From: Ixodes scapularis
Taxonomy: Eukaryota; Arthropoda; Arachnida; Ixodida; Ixodidae
Direction: 5' to 3'
DNA: 64,000 nt
Assembly: GCF_016920785.2 (NCBI RefSeq)
Contig: NW_024609857.1
Location: 131,929,094-131,993,093 of the forward strand
Below, one piece after another: positions 1-11,640 of the stretch; position 1 is the first letter of the stretch, and every line of letters starts with the position of its first letter. Under the pieces are notes generated by a model. That model did not search any database, was not told the origin of the DNA, and saw only the letters and a list, made by a program, of their open reading frames with translations. The translations under genes and the position numbers were made by a program.

Positions 1-1090
1 ATGCCCGCTTCTGGACTGCAAGTGCCGCAAGTTACAAATACAGTCGTAAGAGTAAAGTAAAATGCTGCTCCAGAGGCACATGCATCTTCATGCTCTTTGC
101 ACTCACGAAACAAATCCACACGGCGTTAATTCTTAATCGGTATTCAAGCGTGCGAAGACAAAGATGCAGCACTTTGGCATGCCAAGGAAGCTTTGATCAT
201 GCCGCCAGAACGGTAAGACTTGCGTTAGACGAGTTGCCCCTTTTTCTTGCGGTGCTGAGCTTTCCTAAAAATTTCCACGTGTTCTCAAAAGCAATTCTCA
301 CCGTTCGGGGTTTTAACAAACTTCTTCGGTAAATGACAACAAACGAGCAGAAAACATGTCTTCAGCTTACTGCCGCCCAGCCTCCGCAACGCTCCAAAAC
401 GTTGACTGATAATTCTTGTCCCAAGGTGGCCATCCGGTGGCCGCACCTGAGCTGCAACGACCAAGCGGAGACACGCGATCCAGCAAATTGTCGTGGAGAT
501 CAATGGTATTGCTTGCACGGAGTACTATTAGTCTTCAGAGCAAACACAAGTGTCGCTGCGGTCGCCACATCTTGATTGGGTCAGGTGTACCGTGACGTCT
601 GGTGACAGACTCCGCTTCGCGTTCTGGCATCTGGCTGGCTTCCCTGCGCCCGTTTCCTCACGATCGGAGGTTTGTGATCATGCTGACCTACTGTTCAGCG
701 CTGCAATGCAATTTCCAAAAAGAAGCTGGTATCATATTCTACCACCCGAAAACTTCGAGATTAAAAAGAGCATGGACAGTCAGACTAAGGATGGGAAAGG
801 CACCGTCAACATCGGCCGTTGTGAGCTGTAAGCACGTTGAGAAGCGGGGCTTCGTTTACCCAGTGTAAAAGGCGCTGGGTGAGACTTATGCCGACAGAAT
901 TTTCATAGCTTTTCCAACCGTGTTTGTCACGTTTACCCTTATAATTGGGTTATAAGTATGGAAAGCTATCGGTGGAGGCAACTCCCGTCGATGAACCCCT
1001 CCCGCCCCCTCCACACGATATAAGGCGGTTGTGCAAGGGGTTGTGGAAGCGGCGGTGTAAGTGTTTCAGACACTGAAATTCTGTTCTTTG
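1..1090. other. No gene recognised
   Basis: Only short overlapping open frames without recognisable domains, signal peptide or repeats are present. I see no RNA gene and no mobile-element end here. Confidence 0.5.
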
Positions 1091-1394
1091 CAGATTCATG
1101 AGTTAAGCACGAGACACATGCGCGAAAAATCCATCCGATCCGACGTCCGATCCGACAGTACGACTGCCTGATCCGAAAAATTTGGTCGCTTCAGGCGTCA
1201 GATCGGCGATCCGACATGCGTCAAACGCGCCAGATAGTTTTGCACGGCGGACGGATTGTCGGATGCGTCCAGCCAATGACAGCACAGCTAGTGCGGACGT
1301 CATGATGACATACTTGGTCTGTCGGGACGAATAAGAAAACGGGACGGGCGACGGGAAGCCGGACGCGTGGATCCCGCTGATCCATTCGAGAAAG

Positions 1395-1697
1395 ATGGCC
1401 CCGGCAAAGAATGCACGCGCTAACAAGAACGAGCTCCTAGCTTCGCTCGTGCGAGCTAAACCATCAATCTGGGACCAGAGATCTATGAACGCGGACCTCC
1501 GCTGGAGTGCTTGGAAGTTGGATCTCCTGGGCGGAGCCGAACGGATCGTTGTGTCGCTTGCAACATCGGAAGTGTGTGCGTGTGTCTCAATTCGGAGCGG
1601 CGTTCGGACTGTCGGATCGGTCGATTCTGCCGTCCATTTGTCTCGCGCTTTAGGAGAACATCAGACCCCGCTTTGCGGGCATACAAATGGCATTTAA
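1395..1697 (+). pseudogene. MADF-like N-terminal fragment (possible PIF/Harbinger accessory or host factor)
   Basis: The frame starts at a true ATG. Residues about 13-42 resemble the start of a MADF (Myb/SANT-like) DNA-binding domain: a leucine-rich helix, then LVRAKPSIWD, then an aspartate and a downstream AW pair. The similarity stops after about 30 residues and the rest of the frame is low-complexity and unlike the family, whose domain is about 85 residues, so this is a fragment or one exon. MADF proteins occur as host transcription factors and as accessory proteins of PIF/Harbinger transposons. The surrounding sequence (about 1128-1260) is rich in TCCGAC words that also occur near 16.7-16.8 kb, hinting at a dispersed element. 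The assignment rests on a motif read by eye and is weak. Confidence 0.3.
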
Positions 1698-2350
1698 GTC
1701 AAAGGCCTTTGGGCGGTCTCACTTGTAATTTTCTCCCCATGGCCCAGAATATATTGAACATGTTGGCTGAGCAGAGTGCAGCTTTTTCGCTGAGACAATT
1801 TTGTTTAGGAACACAGTTGAAAAAAACCTCTTAATTTATTCAAATCATCAGCAGTGTTGATTGTGCAGGATGTAAATATATTGCAATGCTCCTGCAAGTG
1901 TGGTGGCATTTCTTCCTTTTCATATACCATCTGTGATTCATGCACTGTCTGCCCTGGAAACCATGCTCGGAATGTTGGTTGAAGTTTCGCCTGCAGCTAC
2001 AGACCATACCTCAATAAGGCCGCATATAATAATTCACATTTCCTACGTAAAATGCGCACAAAAAAAAAAAACAAAAAAAAAAAACGAAAGTAATATGCCG
2101 ACAGCTAACGCCGTCTCGGCCTTTGTAGGGCGAGTGAGGGGGTAAATTTTGTCCTCAGCAGGATGTCGCCCCGGCTCGCTGTAGAAGGTCGCCTCCCAAA
2201 GTTCTCGGTGCTAATACTCTCACCATACAATGCACCTGTTATTTGTTTGGCCCCTGGTCATGAAATCGTTCTCAGTTTGCCATTCCATCTCACCGAGAGC
2301 CCGATTTTGGTCATTGAGGTCTCAACCAGGCTTGCACTGAAGAAGTATTA
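1698..2350. other. Non-coding; A-rich tract
   Basis: No gene is seen. Two adjacent A12 runs separated by single C bases lie at about 2059-2084. The stretch ends at the TA dinucleotide flanking the next element. Confidence 0.5.
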
Positions 2351-3598
2351 GCGAGTTCGTTTCACGGCACTCGTGCCCACGCGTGTCCACTCGCAGCGTG
2401 GAGCGGGTTCGTTTCAGCCGGCACTCCACAAGTGGTTCCACCCTCCGAGTTCGTTTCATTGCTGACACCCCACGCGTGCATGCACTCGCTGCACTGAGAA
2501 AATCGAGATTGCGCCAAAATGCAATCCCGTCTTGCCTCGCTCCGGCTAGGCCGGCAAGGTGCTGGAGCAGATGACGAAAGTTTGTCTGCTACGATGTGTC
2601 GCAGAACTGAAAGGAAAAAAAGTAGATTTTCTGATAGAAATTGCGTCCCGCGGGCAACGGAATCAAACGCGAGCTTGAACTGGGAGTGTCTCCTATTTCA
2701 TGAAGGAAGCAGTTGACAAACTGTGCTTTATTTGGAGGTTTTAAGTCGCTCTGTTGCCATAAAAACGCTGAAATATACCAGTGTGTAAAGAAATGCTCAG
2801 AACAAATGCATCAGCGGCCCCCGAGATGTTTATCACCAACGTGTGCGGGTAAAAAATTGAACATTTGTCGACAAAACTGCCCCAGCAGAAACTTTGACTG
2901 CCCAATAAGCATCAGAGAAAGCTAAATTTAGTGATTTTACCCGAGGCTTGGGCAACATCATCATGTTTAACATTTACCTACTTCAGCTAACTTGCCCCGT
3001 CATATTTTGTTCGAGAAAGCTCTCGTTCTCGACGCCCTCACCAAAGCTAATATCTGATCCACCTGTAATGACGATCGAAATCGAAAAGTTTTGCTGGGTA
3101 TTCCAGCAGACTAGTTTTAATGCGTACCCTTTCAGTGGTCCACGCATAATGCCATGCTGAAATGGATCAAGCTTCTGCTCGGACAGCATCATCCATTTTC
3201 TTCAGTGTAAACGGTTATGAGAATTGAAAGATCGCAACCAGCTGCTTTGTAGACAGCTGGTTGCGGAAATTTACGCCGTCTGTAACTATCCCTATGACGG
3301 CCGTGTTGCTTGAAGTAATCGCAACTATAAACTAAAGGCTGCAGCGACCAACGTTTGTAGATAATCGTTGGTAGCGACTGTACTCTCGCATTCCCACCCA
3401 TCACTCCGAACAGCAAGGCGCCAGTTTCGGTTTGAGGTCGGTATTCTTTCTACAACATAGATGGCGGCAGCATCAGTCTTCCGCACTTGGTGCATTTGGC
3501 GAATTGGTTTGAGTCTAGTTCTCAGTGCAACACTCTGCGAGTGCAATGCATTCTGGGAGAGAACTCGAACGGTGCCAGTGCGTGTGAAACGAACTCGC
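2351..3598. mobile_element. Non-autonomous DNA transposon with TIRs and TA target duplication
   Basis: The ends are inverted copies of GCGAGTTCGTTTCAC followed by a weaker match. A TA dinucleotide flanks each side (2349-2350 and 3599-3600), as expected for a TA target-site duplication. The left end carries two further partial copies of the terminal motif at about 2406 and 2449, so the subterminal region is internally repeated. No transposase frame is present, so the 1,248-bp copy depends on a partner. A diverged, end-truncated relative lies at about 31400-32425. TA duplication fits Tc1/mariner-like or related superfamilies, but the superfamily cannot be fixed without a transposase. Confidence 0.75.
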
Positions 3599-3600
3599 TA

Positions 3601-4295
3601 TAAAATACCGCTACCAGACGCATCGCCTGCTAACATAAGGGAATAATAATGAGTTTGTTTGCTACTAGGTAGGTATCATTCTCTGACAGAAACAAAACGA
3701 CGAACAGACTGGCAAGTCATCTGCGAACAGAGCCAAAAAGGGACAATCGTCTGCTATAAATTGTGTGCTGCGCAGGGTGAGATCAAAAACTAATTGAAAT
3801 ATGGAACATCGGCTATTTTACGGATGCAATTGTCCTGTGCTTCGTTTGGCTATGCTGATTTGTTTTCTGGCTGTGTGTAACTTGACACCCACTGGTGCTA
3901 AAACAAGAGCTTGGGACAAGCACCCACCTTACCACGATATCAATCTCACTATCCGAAAGAGTATTGGATTTAATTACTGAGTGCCTTTTCCATTGACAAG
4001 AAGGCCCCAGCATTTTTTAAGAATGCCAGTAGGGTTTTGTTGTTGCATCTTCATACTCGCAACTCATTCACTTTGCCAATTTCGTTTTTCTAGCCTGGCT
4101 CAGCTGGCAAGCTGAGCAGCGAGTCTGAAACTGTACCAATATTGTTTCCGGTGAGACTGTCCATTATTATTTATTGTTCTTCCCTGCTATTGTGATATGT
4201 CTGCACTGTAGTCATGACAGGGGCTTGAATGGTGGCTCCTACTTTCTACACATGGGTCCTAGGAAACATTTTGTAAGTGATGAGGTGCCCACAAT
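3601..4295. other. No gene recognised
   Basis: I see no coding, RNA or repeat feature that can be supported. Confidence 0.45.
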
Positions 4296-4436
4296 CATGG
4301 GCGTCAGCAAAGTGGCGGAAAAGGGGGGCGGGATTATTCTGAAGGGGTGTAGCTTTCAAACCTATAACTTTAAAAGAAAACAAGGTTTGCCCCCCTCCAC
4401 CTCTTTTTCCTGCAAAACATACTGCAGGTGCCCATG
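4296..4436. mobile_element. hAT-type MITE (141 bp)
   Basis: The element begins CATGGGCG and ends with the inverse TGCCCATG. Both sides have a G-rich (or C-rich on the far side) run just inside. The 8 bases on the left (CCCACAAT, 4288-4295) match those on the right (CCCGCAAT, 4437-4444) at 7 of 8 positions. An 8-bp duplication is the hallmark of hAT transposons. There is no coding capacity. A long open frame on the plus strand across this element is incidental. Confidence 0.65.
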
Positions 4437-6588
4437 CCCGCAATTTAGGCCAACGGTTCTGGAAAGAGGGTTTGTGGAACCTCTCTGTAAAGGCATTTTA
4501 GGAGTCCGCAAAACTCTGCCGGCAATATTTTTTTTTTTAAATATGATTTTGGGCATTGGGTTGAGCCCAGCCCGGCCATGGCACATTCACAGCTCTGGGA
4601 GAAAAAGGAATCTACAGGAGAATACCTCTTTTCACTCTTCCCCCTTTTTATTCTTGGTAAACACGTTTGCAGTCCACCCCCCCGCCCCCTTCCCCTTTTT
4701 TTACATTGCCTGGCGCCTCCCATCATGTCTGCCAGTCCGAAAAGGGTTTGCTTGCCACGATTGGCGGTTTCCTTCTTTTCTCTATAACATCCTTTCTGCT
4801 AAAGTGAAAAGAGTGTAGACGGAGCTTCTTCCCCTCACCGTACCATCTTAACCTGCAACATACTATACTCTCGGGAACAAGATAATAGCCTTGTATCTTT
4901 TCTGCCGCCACAAATGCTGTGCTTAGCATGTTTTTGGCAGAGGCTTTTGCTGCCACCACATGCCACGCTATGAAGTGAGTGCCTCGGTGTGTGCGTGCCA
5001 CCTGTCGCATAAAGCAGTGCACTTTCAAGCTGCGTGGATGCAATGACGGCAGAAAAAACACCAGCAGAGCGGAGAATACAGAGCATGTTATTAACAGCAC
5101 TGGTTAATTCCCAATAAATCACAATCTGAATCATTACTGTAAAGCCATTTATTTTTGCAAATCGGTCACAGAGGACATAATCGCGGCCACTAAATTTTGC
5201 GAATTATAGACGCCTGCATTCAAACTCTTAAAGAGATTATAAAAGCAATTTTGAAAGTTTATTTGACGTCTGAAATGGGCGTCGGGCTCATCTCAGACAC
5301 TGTTGACCAAGTTCCAGCCCGAACAGAAGTTTGTGTGCCGCACCAATCAATTAAACAGTTGTGGTAATATTCGCACGGGGACGATGCCTGAGACCCCTCC
5401 CAAGACGGCGGCAGAAAGGTGAACTAAAGTGCGCCGTCAAAGCGTGACGACAACGGGCTCCTCGTCAGGCGATTGCTTCAAACGGTTTAAACGAATGATG
5501 CGCTCTTGGTTTAGAATTCGGTAGTGAGATGGCATACAAAAAAGTAATTTGAATGTTGGATAATTTTTTTAAAGCTGTAGTTCGGAATTAATAGGTTTCA
5601 TAGTGTGTATAGGAATAGGTTCCATAGCATGTGTAGCGTGTGGGATGACAAGGAAGAAGACTTGTGGAAATAAATGACAGCTGTATGCTGTGCTGGTTTT
5701 GAGACGGTGGTGTGTATGTTCCTTTTTGTTTCCTTGTCTCAAGGAAACAAAATTTTGACAGCAAATTTTGAACCCTGCTAGTGCACACCTTTCTGATCCA
5801 AAACTGACTTCGAGACCCAGTAGGTTTCAAAGCCGGTTTCAAATAAGAAAACCAACGCAAAAGTCAACTTCGAAACCTGGGATGTTTTGAAGTGATTTTT
5901 GGCATTAGTTCCCAAAAAAGATATGTCATCAGTTTGGTGGCCGGGAGCTAAAAGCATTTCATGCTTAAAGTCATACTCATCAGTGCGGCCTTTATTATTC
6001 TCTGACTGAATCAATTCTGCTTTTATATGCAGGAGGGAATCATTTGGCTTTTCGAAGGCTTTACTGTGGTCATGGCGGCCTACTGGCTTTTCGGCTTCGC
6101 CCATGGCCAGAAGACGTACAATACGAGCTGCATTCTTGAGAGGCTTTGTCTTATTCTAATCTACTCACAGCTACGGCCAGTTGCAATCAAGGTGATTAAT
6201 ACAATCAAGAAAACACCTGTAGCCTGATTGCTGATCACATAGTGCAATCGCCAAAGTCTGTGAAACTCCTGCCAGGATTGTTCCGATTTTCGAAATCATT
6301 AAAGGCTTTGTTTGTTTTTCTTGAGATGGCAGCTGCAAGTTGTGTGGCTCACATACCTAAGTATGCTTCAATTCATGACCAGCTTTATTCATTTATATTC
6401 ATCACATTTCTCTAGTCCTCCGTGTTGTTTCCTAGTCATCAAACTAGGTATTAGGCACCTGTATGGAGTAGTTACATTTTGTTTTTACGTTTTTATCAAA
6501 ACGGTTTGTGTCACCCTGTCTGGAATTCATCACCCTTACTACGAAATGTCTAATTAATCTCACGTTGAGATACTTTTTAAAAGTGGAG
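4437..6588. other. Non-coding stretch
   Basis: About 2.1 kb without a recognisable gene. Pyrimidine-rich tracts lie near 4530-4710. Short frames on both strands lack family features. Confidence 0.45.
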
Positions 6589-7050
6589 ATGACCGGCATT
6601 AAATGTTGTGTTTCTTTATCACTCCTGTTCATACTTTGTATATTACTTCAGTCAAAAGACACCACCAGTGTTCAATATGCCCCGTCCGAGCACAAGCTTT
6701 TCAGCCTGGATAAGGTGAGCGTGAGTGAGCACGTACTAAGCAGTACCGAAGGTAATGAGCGTGCACTGCTGCATTTTCAAAGTTTCATAAATGCTCTTTT
6801 TTTAGAAAAAAATAAAAGCCAGGCATTGTTGTGGTATATTCGTAACATTGTGGCTTTCTTGAAGAATGCGGGCATTCTGAAGGTGTTGCCGAAGGCTTGC
6901 CAGGGTGACAGCGCGGTCGAAGGCGACAAGTGTAAGCTAGTACACGCTCTATCGCAAGCTCTTGTTCTGCGAAAGCGCTTCTCAAAGTCGCTCTTGCATG
7001 CCTGTAGCCTTTGCTGCCCTACAGTGGTAATGGTAGGCAACTCCGGCTGA
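6589..7050 (+). CDS. Putative small secreted protein, unknown family
   Basis: The frame encodes 153 residues from an ATG in a favourable context (GTGGAGATGA). Residues 1 to about 22 form a signal-peptide-like segment: a lysine near the start, then a hydrophobic run CCVSLSLLFILCILL. The mature part is about 130 residues, predicted by eye to be helical, with cysteines clustered in the second half (ACQ, DKC, HACSLCC). I do not recognise the family. Small secreted proteins of this kind are common in blood-feeding arthropods, but that is context only. A possible splice donor (GTG|GTAATG) lies shortly before the stop, so the true C-terminus may differ. A frame on the opposite strand runs through the neighbouring MITE and is probably incidental. 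It could also be a chance frame. Confidence 0.4.
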   Translation: MTGIKCCVSLSLLFILCILLQSKDTTSVQYAPSEHKLFSLDKVSVSEHVLSSTEGNERALLHFQSFINALFLEKNKSQALLWYIRNIVAFLKNAGILKVLPKACQGDSAVEGDKCKLVHALSQALVLRKRFSKSLLHACSLCCPTVVMVGNSG

Positions 7051-7094
7051 CACAAGAAATCATCCCATCGCTGCCACACTCCGTTTCCCTTTAA

Positions 7095-7512
7095 AGGGCT
7101 GGTGAACCGAAATTTGGATTTCAGAAAATGATGCAGAAGCCGTAGGCGGGACGCTACAATCCCTAAAACACTACTCGTAGTCACAAGGCGATATCTCGAA
7201 TGGACGGCCGTATTTGGAGAAAGAGGTTGAGATTGAACGAGACCGATGAGGCGCGTGACGTCGAGATATCTCGTTTTCTTCTCTCTCTGCTTCGCCCTTT
7301 CAAGGCGGCGAGGTGGAGGAGACGCGAGGTCGTTCCCTTTCCTTCTCGGAGAAACAAGACAGACAAATCTCTCAAATGCGCCTCCTATTTTTAAAAATAA
7401 GGTCATCCATTCGAAATATCGCTGTATGAGTGATGTTTTGGTGTTTGTAGCATCTCGTTACACGCTTTTGCCGCCGTGTTTTATGGAATCCAAATTTCGG
7501 TTCAACATCCCT
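7095..7512. mobile_element. TTAA-flanked MITE (Kolobok- or piggyBac-like)
   Basis: The terminal inverted repeats are about 26 bp with 24 matches; they share TGAACCGAAATTTGGATT. TTAA occurs directly outside each end (7091-7094 and 7513-7516). TTAA duplications are produced by piggyBac and Kolobok transposases; the AGGG terminus fits Kolobok better. The 418-bp interior has no transposase. The 3' end of the preceding secreted-protein frame stops 40 bp upstream. Confidence 0.7.
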
Positions 7513-7698
7513 TTAAGTGGCAGTGAAACTGAAATGCCAAGAATGAGCACGTTGTCCTGAACGACAGTTGCACTGCACAAGCGCGCATGCTTAGCAACAT
7601 TCAAAGCATGGAGCTTGCTCTTAAAGCCTCTGCATCAGGCTTCCTGTTGCAGCTTGTGGTACCGAAGCAAGCTTTTGGGCAGACACTTTTTTATAAGC

Positions 7699-7870
7699 AG
7701 AAACTTCACCTGGCACCGCAGAGCTCCGACCGGTACTCGGAGTACTTAGTTGCGGTACTTTAGATAAAACAGAAGGGCAACAGGTGAAGTAGAAACTTCA
7801 CCTGCACCGCAGTGCTCCAACCAGTACTCGAAGTATTTAGTTGCGGTATTTTAGATAAAACAGAAGGGCA
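7699..7870. repeat. Two-copy tandem repeat, 92-bp period
   Basis: Two adjacent units share AGAAACTTCACCTG at the start and TTTAGATAAAACAGAAGGGC near the end. Units are 7699-7790 and 7791-7870, with a few substitutions. No coding role is visible. Confidence 0.7.
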
Positions 7871-7994
7871 TTGAGCAGTGCAAACTACGATTATTGTCAG
7901 CTAAGAAGTATTCAGTTGCAGTAATTGTTTTGCTTTACATACAAAAAGGCTGGAGTATGCTTAAATGCTGGGCTAGCCCAATATCTACCAGGGG

Positions 7995-9235
7995 CCCTAT
8001 GCTACACGACGGGACCAAGCGGAATCAAGGGACCGGGAGCCATCCAGCGACCTGGATGCAAAGATGGGTTCAGCTTCCACGGGATTGGTGCCACCTGGAT
8101 CTTGTCCCAAAGGGCCAGCAGCAGCTGGATAGCCTCGCATTGCGATGCGGGGATGGGGATGCCGAGCGAGCTCGGGGCATGCCGCCCACTCAGTGTGAGG
8201 GCCAGGTGCTCCCACTGACTGGCTAGGTGCATGTTGACGAGTTCCTGGAAGGTGCTGTTTACACTTAGCCGCCGGAGCTTGGCGTTCGACGCGTATGGCG
8301 GCACCCCCAGTGCCAGCTAGTACCCCTTGTGAATAATCACGTCCATCTTGCCCTTACCTCTCGACAGCAGGTTGAGATACGGATTTGCGCAGGCGATGTG
8401 GCTCACGACGAGTGGTTGGGTCAGCCGGATCAGGTCCGACTCCTCGAGCCCGTGTCTGTGACTCGTTATCCTTCTCACCATGCGCATGACTTGCGTGGTT
8501 GTCTTGACGAGTCGGTCGACCGTGTACTTGGGTCCGCCGTCCCGCTGGAGGTGAAGGCCCCAGGATCCGAACCCGCTTCACCACCGGCACGGGGGTACCA
8601 TCCTTTAACGTGAGGCGGATGTCCGCCTTCTTCTTCTTCGGAATTGGCTTGCCCGCGCGGAGGAGCAACAGCTGAGACTTATCGGGGGCGCGCTGGAGGT
8701 TGCCGGCCTCGAGGTAGTTCTGCACCGTCTCAATGACTTCTTCGAGGAAGTCTTGCCTCCCGCTGTCCGATCCCGACGTAGCCCAAATCGTCAGGTCGTC
8801 CACATAGAGTGGCATAGAGTGTATGCTTCATCCGGGGAATCCGTTCCAGTAGAGGAGGCGGCTTGCACATCGCCAGGTAACAAGGTGGGTGACAGGACCG
8901 AGCCTTGCCGATTGCCCTTGCTCGGTATCGGGATGGTGCTTGTGCGGATGGACTCGATTCCGATGGTGGCCATCCAGTTGCTCAGGAAGTCCCGCACATA
9001 ATCATACATCCAGGGCCCGCACCCAGTTGAGGCCAAGTTCTCGAACACCAGCGTGTGACTGACGTTGTCAAAGGCGCCCTTTATATCCAGGGCCAGGACC
9101 GCCCGCGTTGTCGTACAGGAGATTCTGTCAAGGATATCCTCCTTGATCTGAAGCAGGACATCCTGCGTGGAGGTGTGACCAGAACCCGAAAATGGTGTTC
9201 ATGGTGGCATTGAGTTCAATACAGGATGGTCCCCT
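7995..9235 (-). pseudogene. Decayed LINE reverse transcriptase (I/R1-like), 5' and 3' truncated
   Basis: Read on the minus strand, the order is that of a non-LTR reverse transcriptase. First comes a motif-A segment LALDIKGAFDNVSH near 9075-9115, then RQGSVLSP near 8925. The YVDD catalytic box lies at about 8795-8806 (MPLYVDDLTIW), followed by a thumb-like region and a C-terminal segment with LRRLSVNSTFQELVNMHLAS near 8215-8280. Frames shift at least at about 8810, where a short CACTCTATG word is duplicated, and again near 8555, and a stop falls near 8320. No endonuclease domain or tail is present. The copy is dead and old. Clade assignment is by motif style and is tentative. Confidence 0.8.
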
Positions 9236-11640
9236 CAAATATTGCTGTAAACAGCTGATCAGGGCATGGGCATTTAAAAAACTGAAATGGAGTGTCCAGG
9301 TCTGTGACGCTCGGCGGTATACCTGATAACTTCTATTTCTTTTGGATCCTTTTCAAGGGAGTATATTTTCCACTTCGGGGCACTTTTCTTGTTTCTGGCA
9401 CTTACTACTGCAGGAACTGTTTCACCCTCACTTTCTTCTTTGCTTTCACAGCACTCATTTGATGTTAATGTGGAAGGGAATTGGCCCGATTCCACTCTTC
9501 GTTCCTACGTAAAATGTGCTGGCGTCCAATACCTGCCACAAAAAGGGTACTTAAGATTCCAAAAATAACTAAGAGTCTGTAAACATATGATGCCAACATT
9601 TCTTTTTTTTATTTCCAATGAGCAACATTATATTATGCCAAAACTTTCCCTAAATGCACACTGCATTTCACAGCGCGCTAAACTCTGCCGGAAAAATCGG
9701 CGCCTGCACGCAAAGGGGCGTCGTTTCCTCAGCAGTGTATTTTACCTTGTGAAATTTTAAGGCGCTCCTTTCTTTTGCAGCTAGAACATCCTTAAAAATA
9801 CTAAAAATGCGTTCGCCACGGACGACCGAGTCTTCCACCGGCAAACGCTGTCGTTTGCATACGATACGCCTTGAAATTTTCACCCCATGGTCGATCAGGC
9901 GCCGATTTTTCAGGTTGCTTTCCCATACCTTGAGCCACCCAGAAACACCGCGCGCCCTCGTAGAGAAAAAAAAACAACAAGAATGGAACGGCATTGAGTG
10001 TTTTGTTTACTTACCGACTTTGTGCGTGGACCGCGCCACGTTGCGCTGCCTGTTGCACCCGCGTTTTGGAACTAATTCAGTTGACAGTTCCCTCCGAAGA
10101 TGAAGCCACTGAAGCCACGGCGGTAATCGGACTGGTAGGCTGCTCCCTTTCGAGCGGGCGGAAGAAGACTACGAAGAATTCGGCAGCGATCGGGCGGAAA
10201 CTAGATTACGTACAGCTTCAGTAGTCGACGCTTTGTTTTCTCGATTGCGTTCGCGGCGTCCACCGTGGACTCGCGCACTCGGCCGTAGCCGAACGGCCGA
10301 ACCAGTTGGACGGCTGCCGGCGCGCGTACCGACAGCGTCGCCATAGCAACCACGCCGCGAGTGTGGTTGCCAGACAGAATTCACACGATTTTTTTTTTCT
10401 CGTCACTCACGTTGAGTTACTAGAAGTTATGCGCGTATCATTATAATACATTATGCTGTAAGAAGTTATTAAGGGATATGTGTACCTACCTAAGACAAAT
10501 GCAGAAAAAATATTATTGAAAAATAAAATTGGCGTAATCTTTTCATATCTTGATTAAGACCAGCGTGGTCACCGGGCTAACCGATGCGCGAAATAGGAGG
10601 GCATATATACCGCTCGGGCACTTGTTGGTTTGTATAAGTAGGATGTAAGTACTATTTGTTGTGTGTTGTGCAATTGATCAGTGCTTGTATGCCATTGCCC
10701 TTGTGTATGTACAGTGTTGTGTGTATGTCCATGTCGTAAGTGAATGTAACCGCGCGGTGGGCAGCAAAAAGTCTGCTGTTTTCTTTTTTCAAATGTTGAT
10801 CACTTTTTTTTTTCGTCGCTAGATGGGGGTTGTCGCCGCCCAATTTGAAAAGTGTGCCGGTTGGTGGTCTATAACTATTAGAGGGCTGGATGCCATTAGT
10901 CCATCCGTCGTGTTGATCGCTCCGAGTTGTTCGGTTCCGCTGGTAGCTGTGTCGTCGTGTTATGCTGCCTGATTGCAACAAAAGGAGGTTAGGCGGCTTC
11001 CCCAGCGCGTGTTCTAGGTGCTGAATGCCGCTGTTCACGCACAAGCGTTCATGAGTGGATAACGCACGTAACAGAGGTGAGCACAGGCAATAGTTAATCG
11101 AGAGCCACACGGAGCGCGAGTGCGATACCTCCTAGCCGCTGTCGACAGAGGGTGTCGGAGCGATTCGTTGTCAACTTGTCGTCCACGGCAAGTGGGCGTT
11201 TTGTTCAATAAAGCCAGCTTGTCAGTGTTTTGTAAAGCTATCCCTTCTTTATAAGCGCTTCTGATGCGATGAAAATGCGACCGGCATCGAGCAGGCCGAG
11301 CGAGACTTCGGCGACAGTCTTGGCTGTTCATTTTCCAGCGGTTTCGGCCTTACTCGTATTATTTGCGGTGTTGGCGCTTGGACATAGAGATGTTTGGAAA
11401 GTTTTTTGCGCCTACAGATGACACCAAACGAGCGTGCGAGCCGTATGCTCTTGCTCCGGCGAGAAGCCGCGTACGGCTCGCCAGGCTCGTATCGCCTGTC
11501 GCATACTGGCCGCCATATTGTTTTTAGGGTGTTAGCAGTTAACACGATTTTCACCACCTCCGGCGGCTAACACCCTTACACGAATAAAGGCGTTAGCCAG
11601 AGGACGAGCCATTTACACGAATAAGGGTGTAAAAATTTTA
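9236..11640. other. Non-coding; CpG-rich segment about 10000-10400
   Basis: No convincing gene. The segment 10000-10400 is CpG-rich and contains short inverted words (GGCCGTAGCCGAACGGCC). A 10-bp inverted pair (GCGAGCCGTA / TACGGCTCGC) lies in about 11430-11480. Inverted AGGGTGTTAGC words lie at about 11526 and 11571. A CpG-rich promoter or first exon is possible but not shown. Confidence 0.4.

Noticed and set aside
4174..4818. 214-codon open frame, plus strand
   Set aside because: It has no ATG at its start, is rich in low-complexity pyrimidine-encoded residues and runs through a hAT MITE.
6777..7406. 209-codon open frame, minus strand
   Set aside because: It spans the TTAA MITE and overlaps the more convincing plus-strand secreted-protein frame in antisense.
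9274..9495. Charged minus-strand frame (KWKIYSLEKDPKEIEV)
   Set aside because: Composition is protein-like and a donor-like ATCAG|GTATAC follows, but there is no good acceptor or start and no known family.
9668..9994. 108-codon minus-strand frame
   Set aside because: No domain, and the start region is a T-rich run; probably chance.
10955..11030. THAP-like CxxC start on the plus strand (MLPDCNKRR)
   Set aside because: The spacing of conserved residues and the downstream frame do not fit a THAP domain.
10652..11110. 152-codon minus-strand frame
   Set aside because: Low-complexity, no family features, no matching splice signals.
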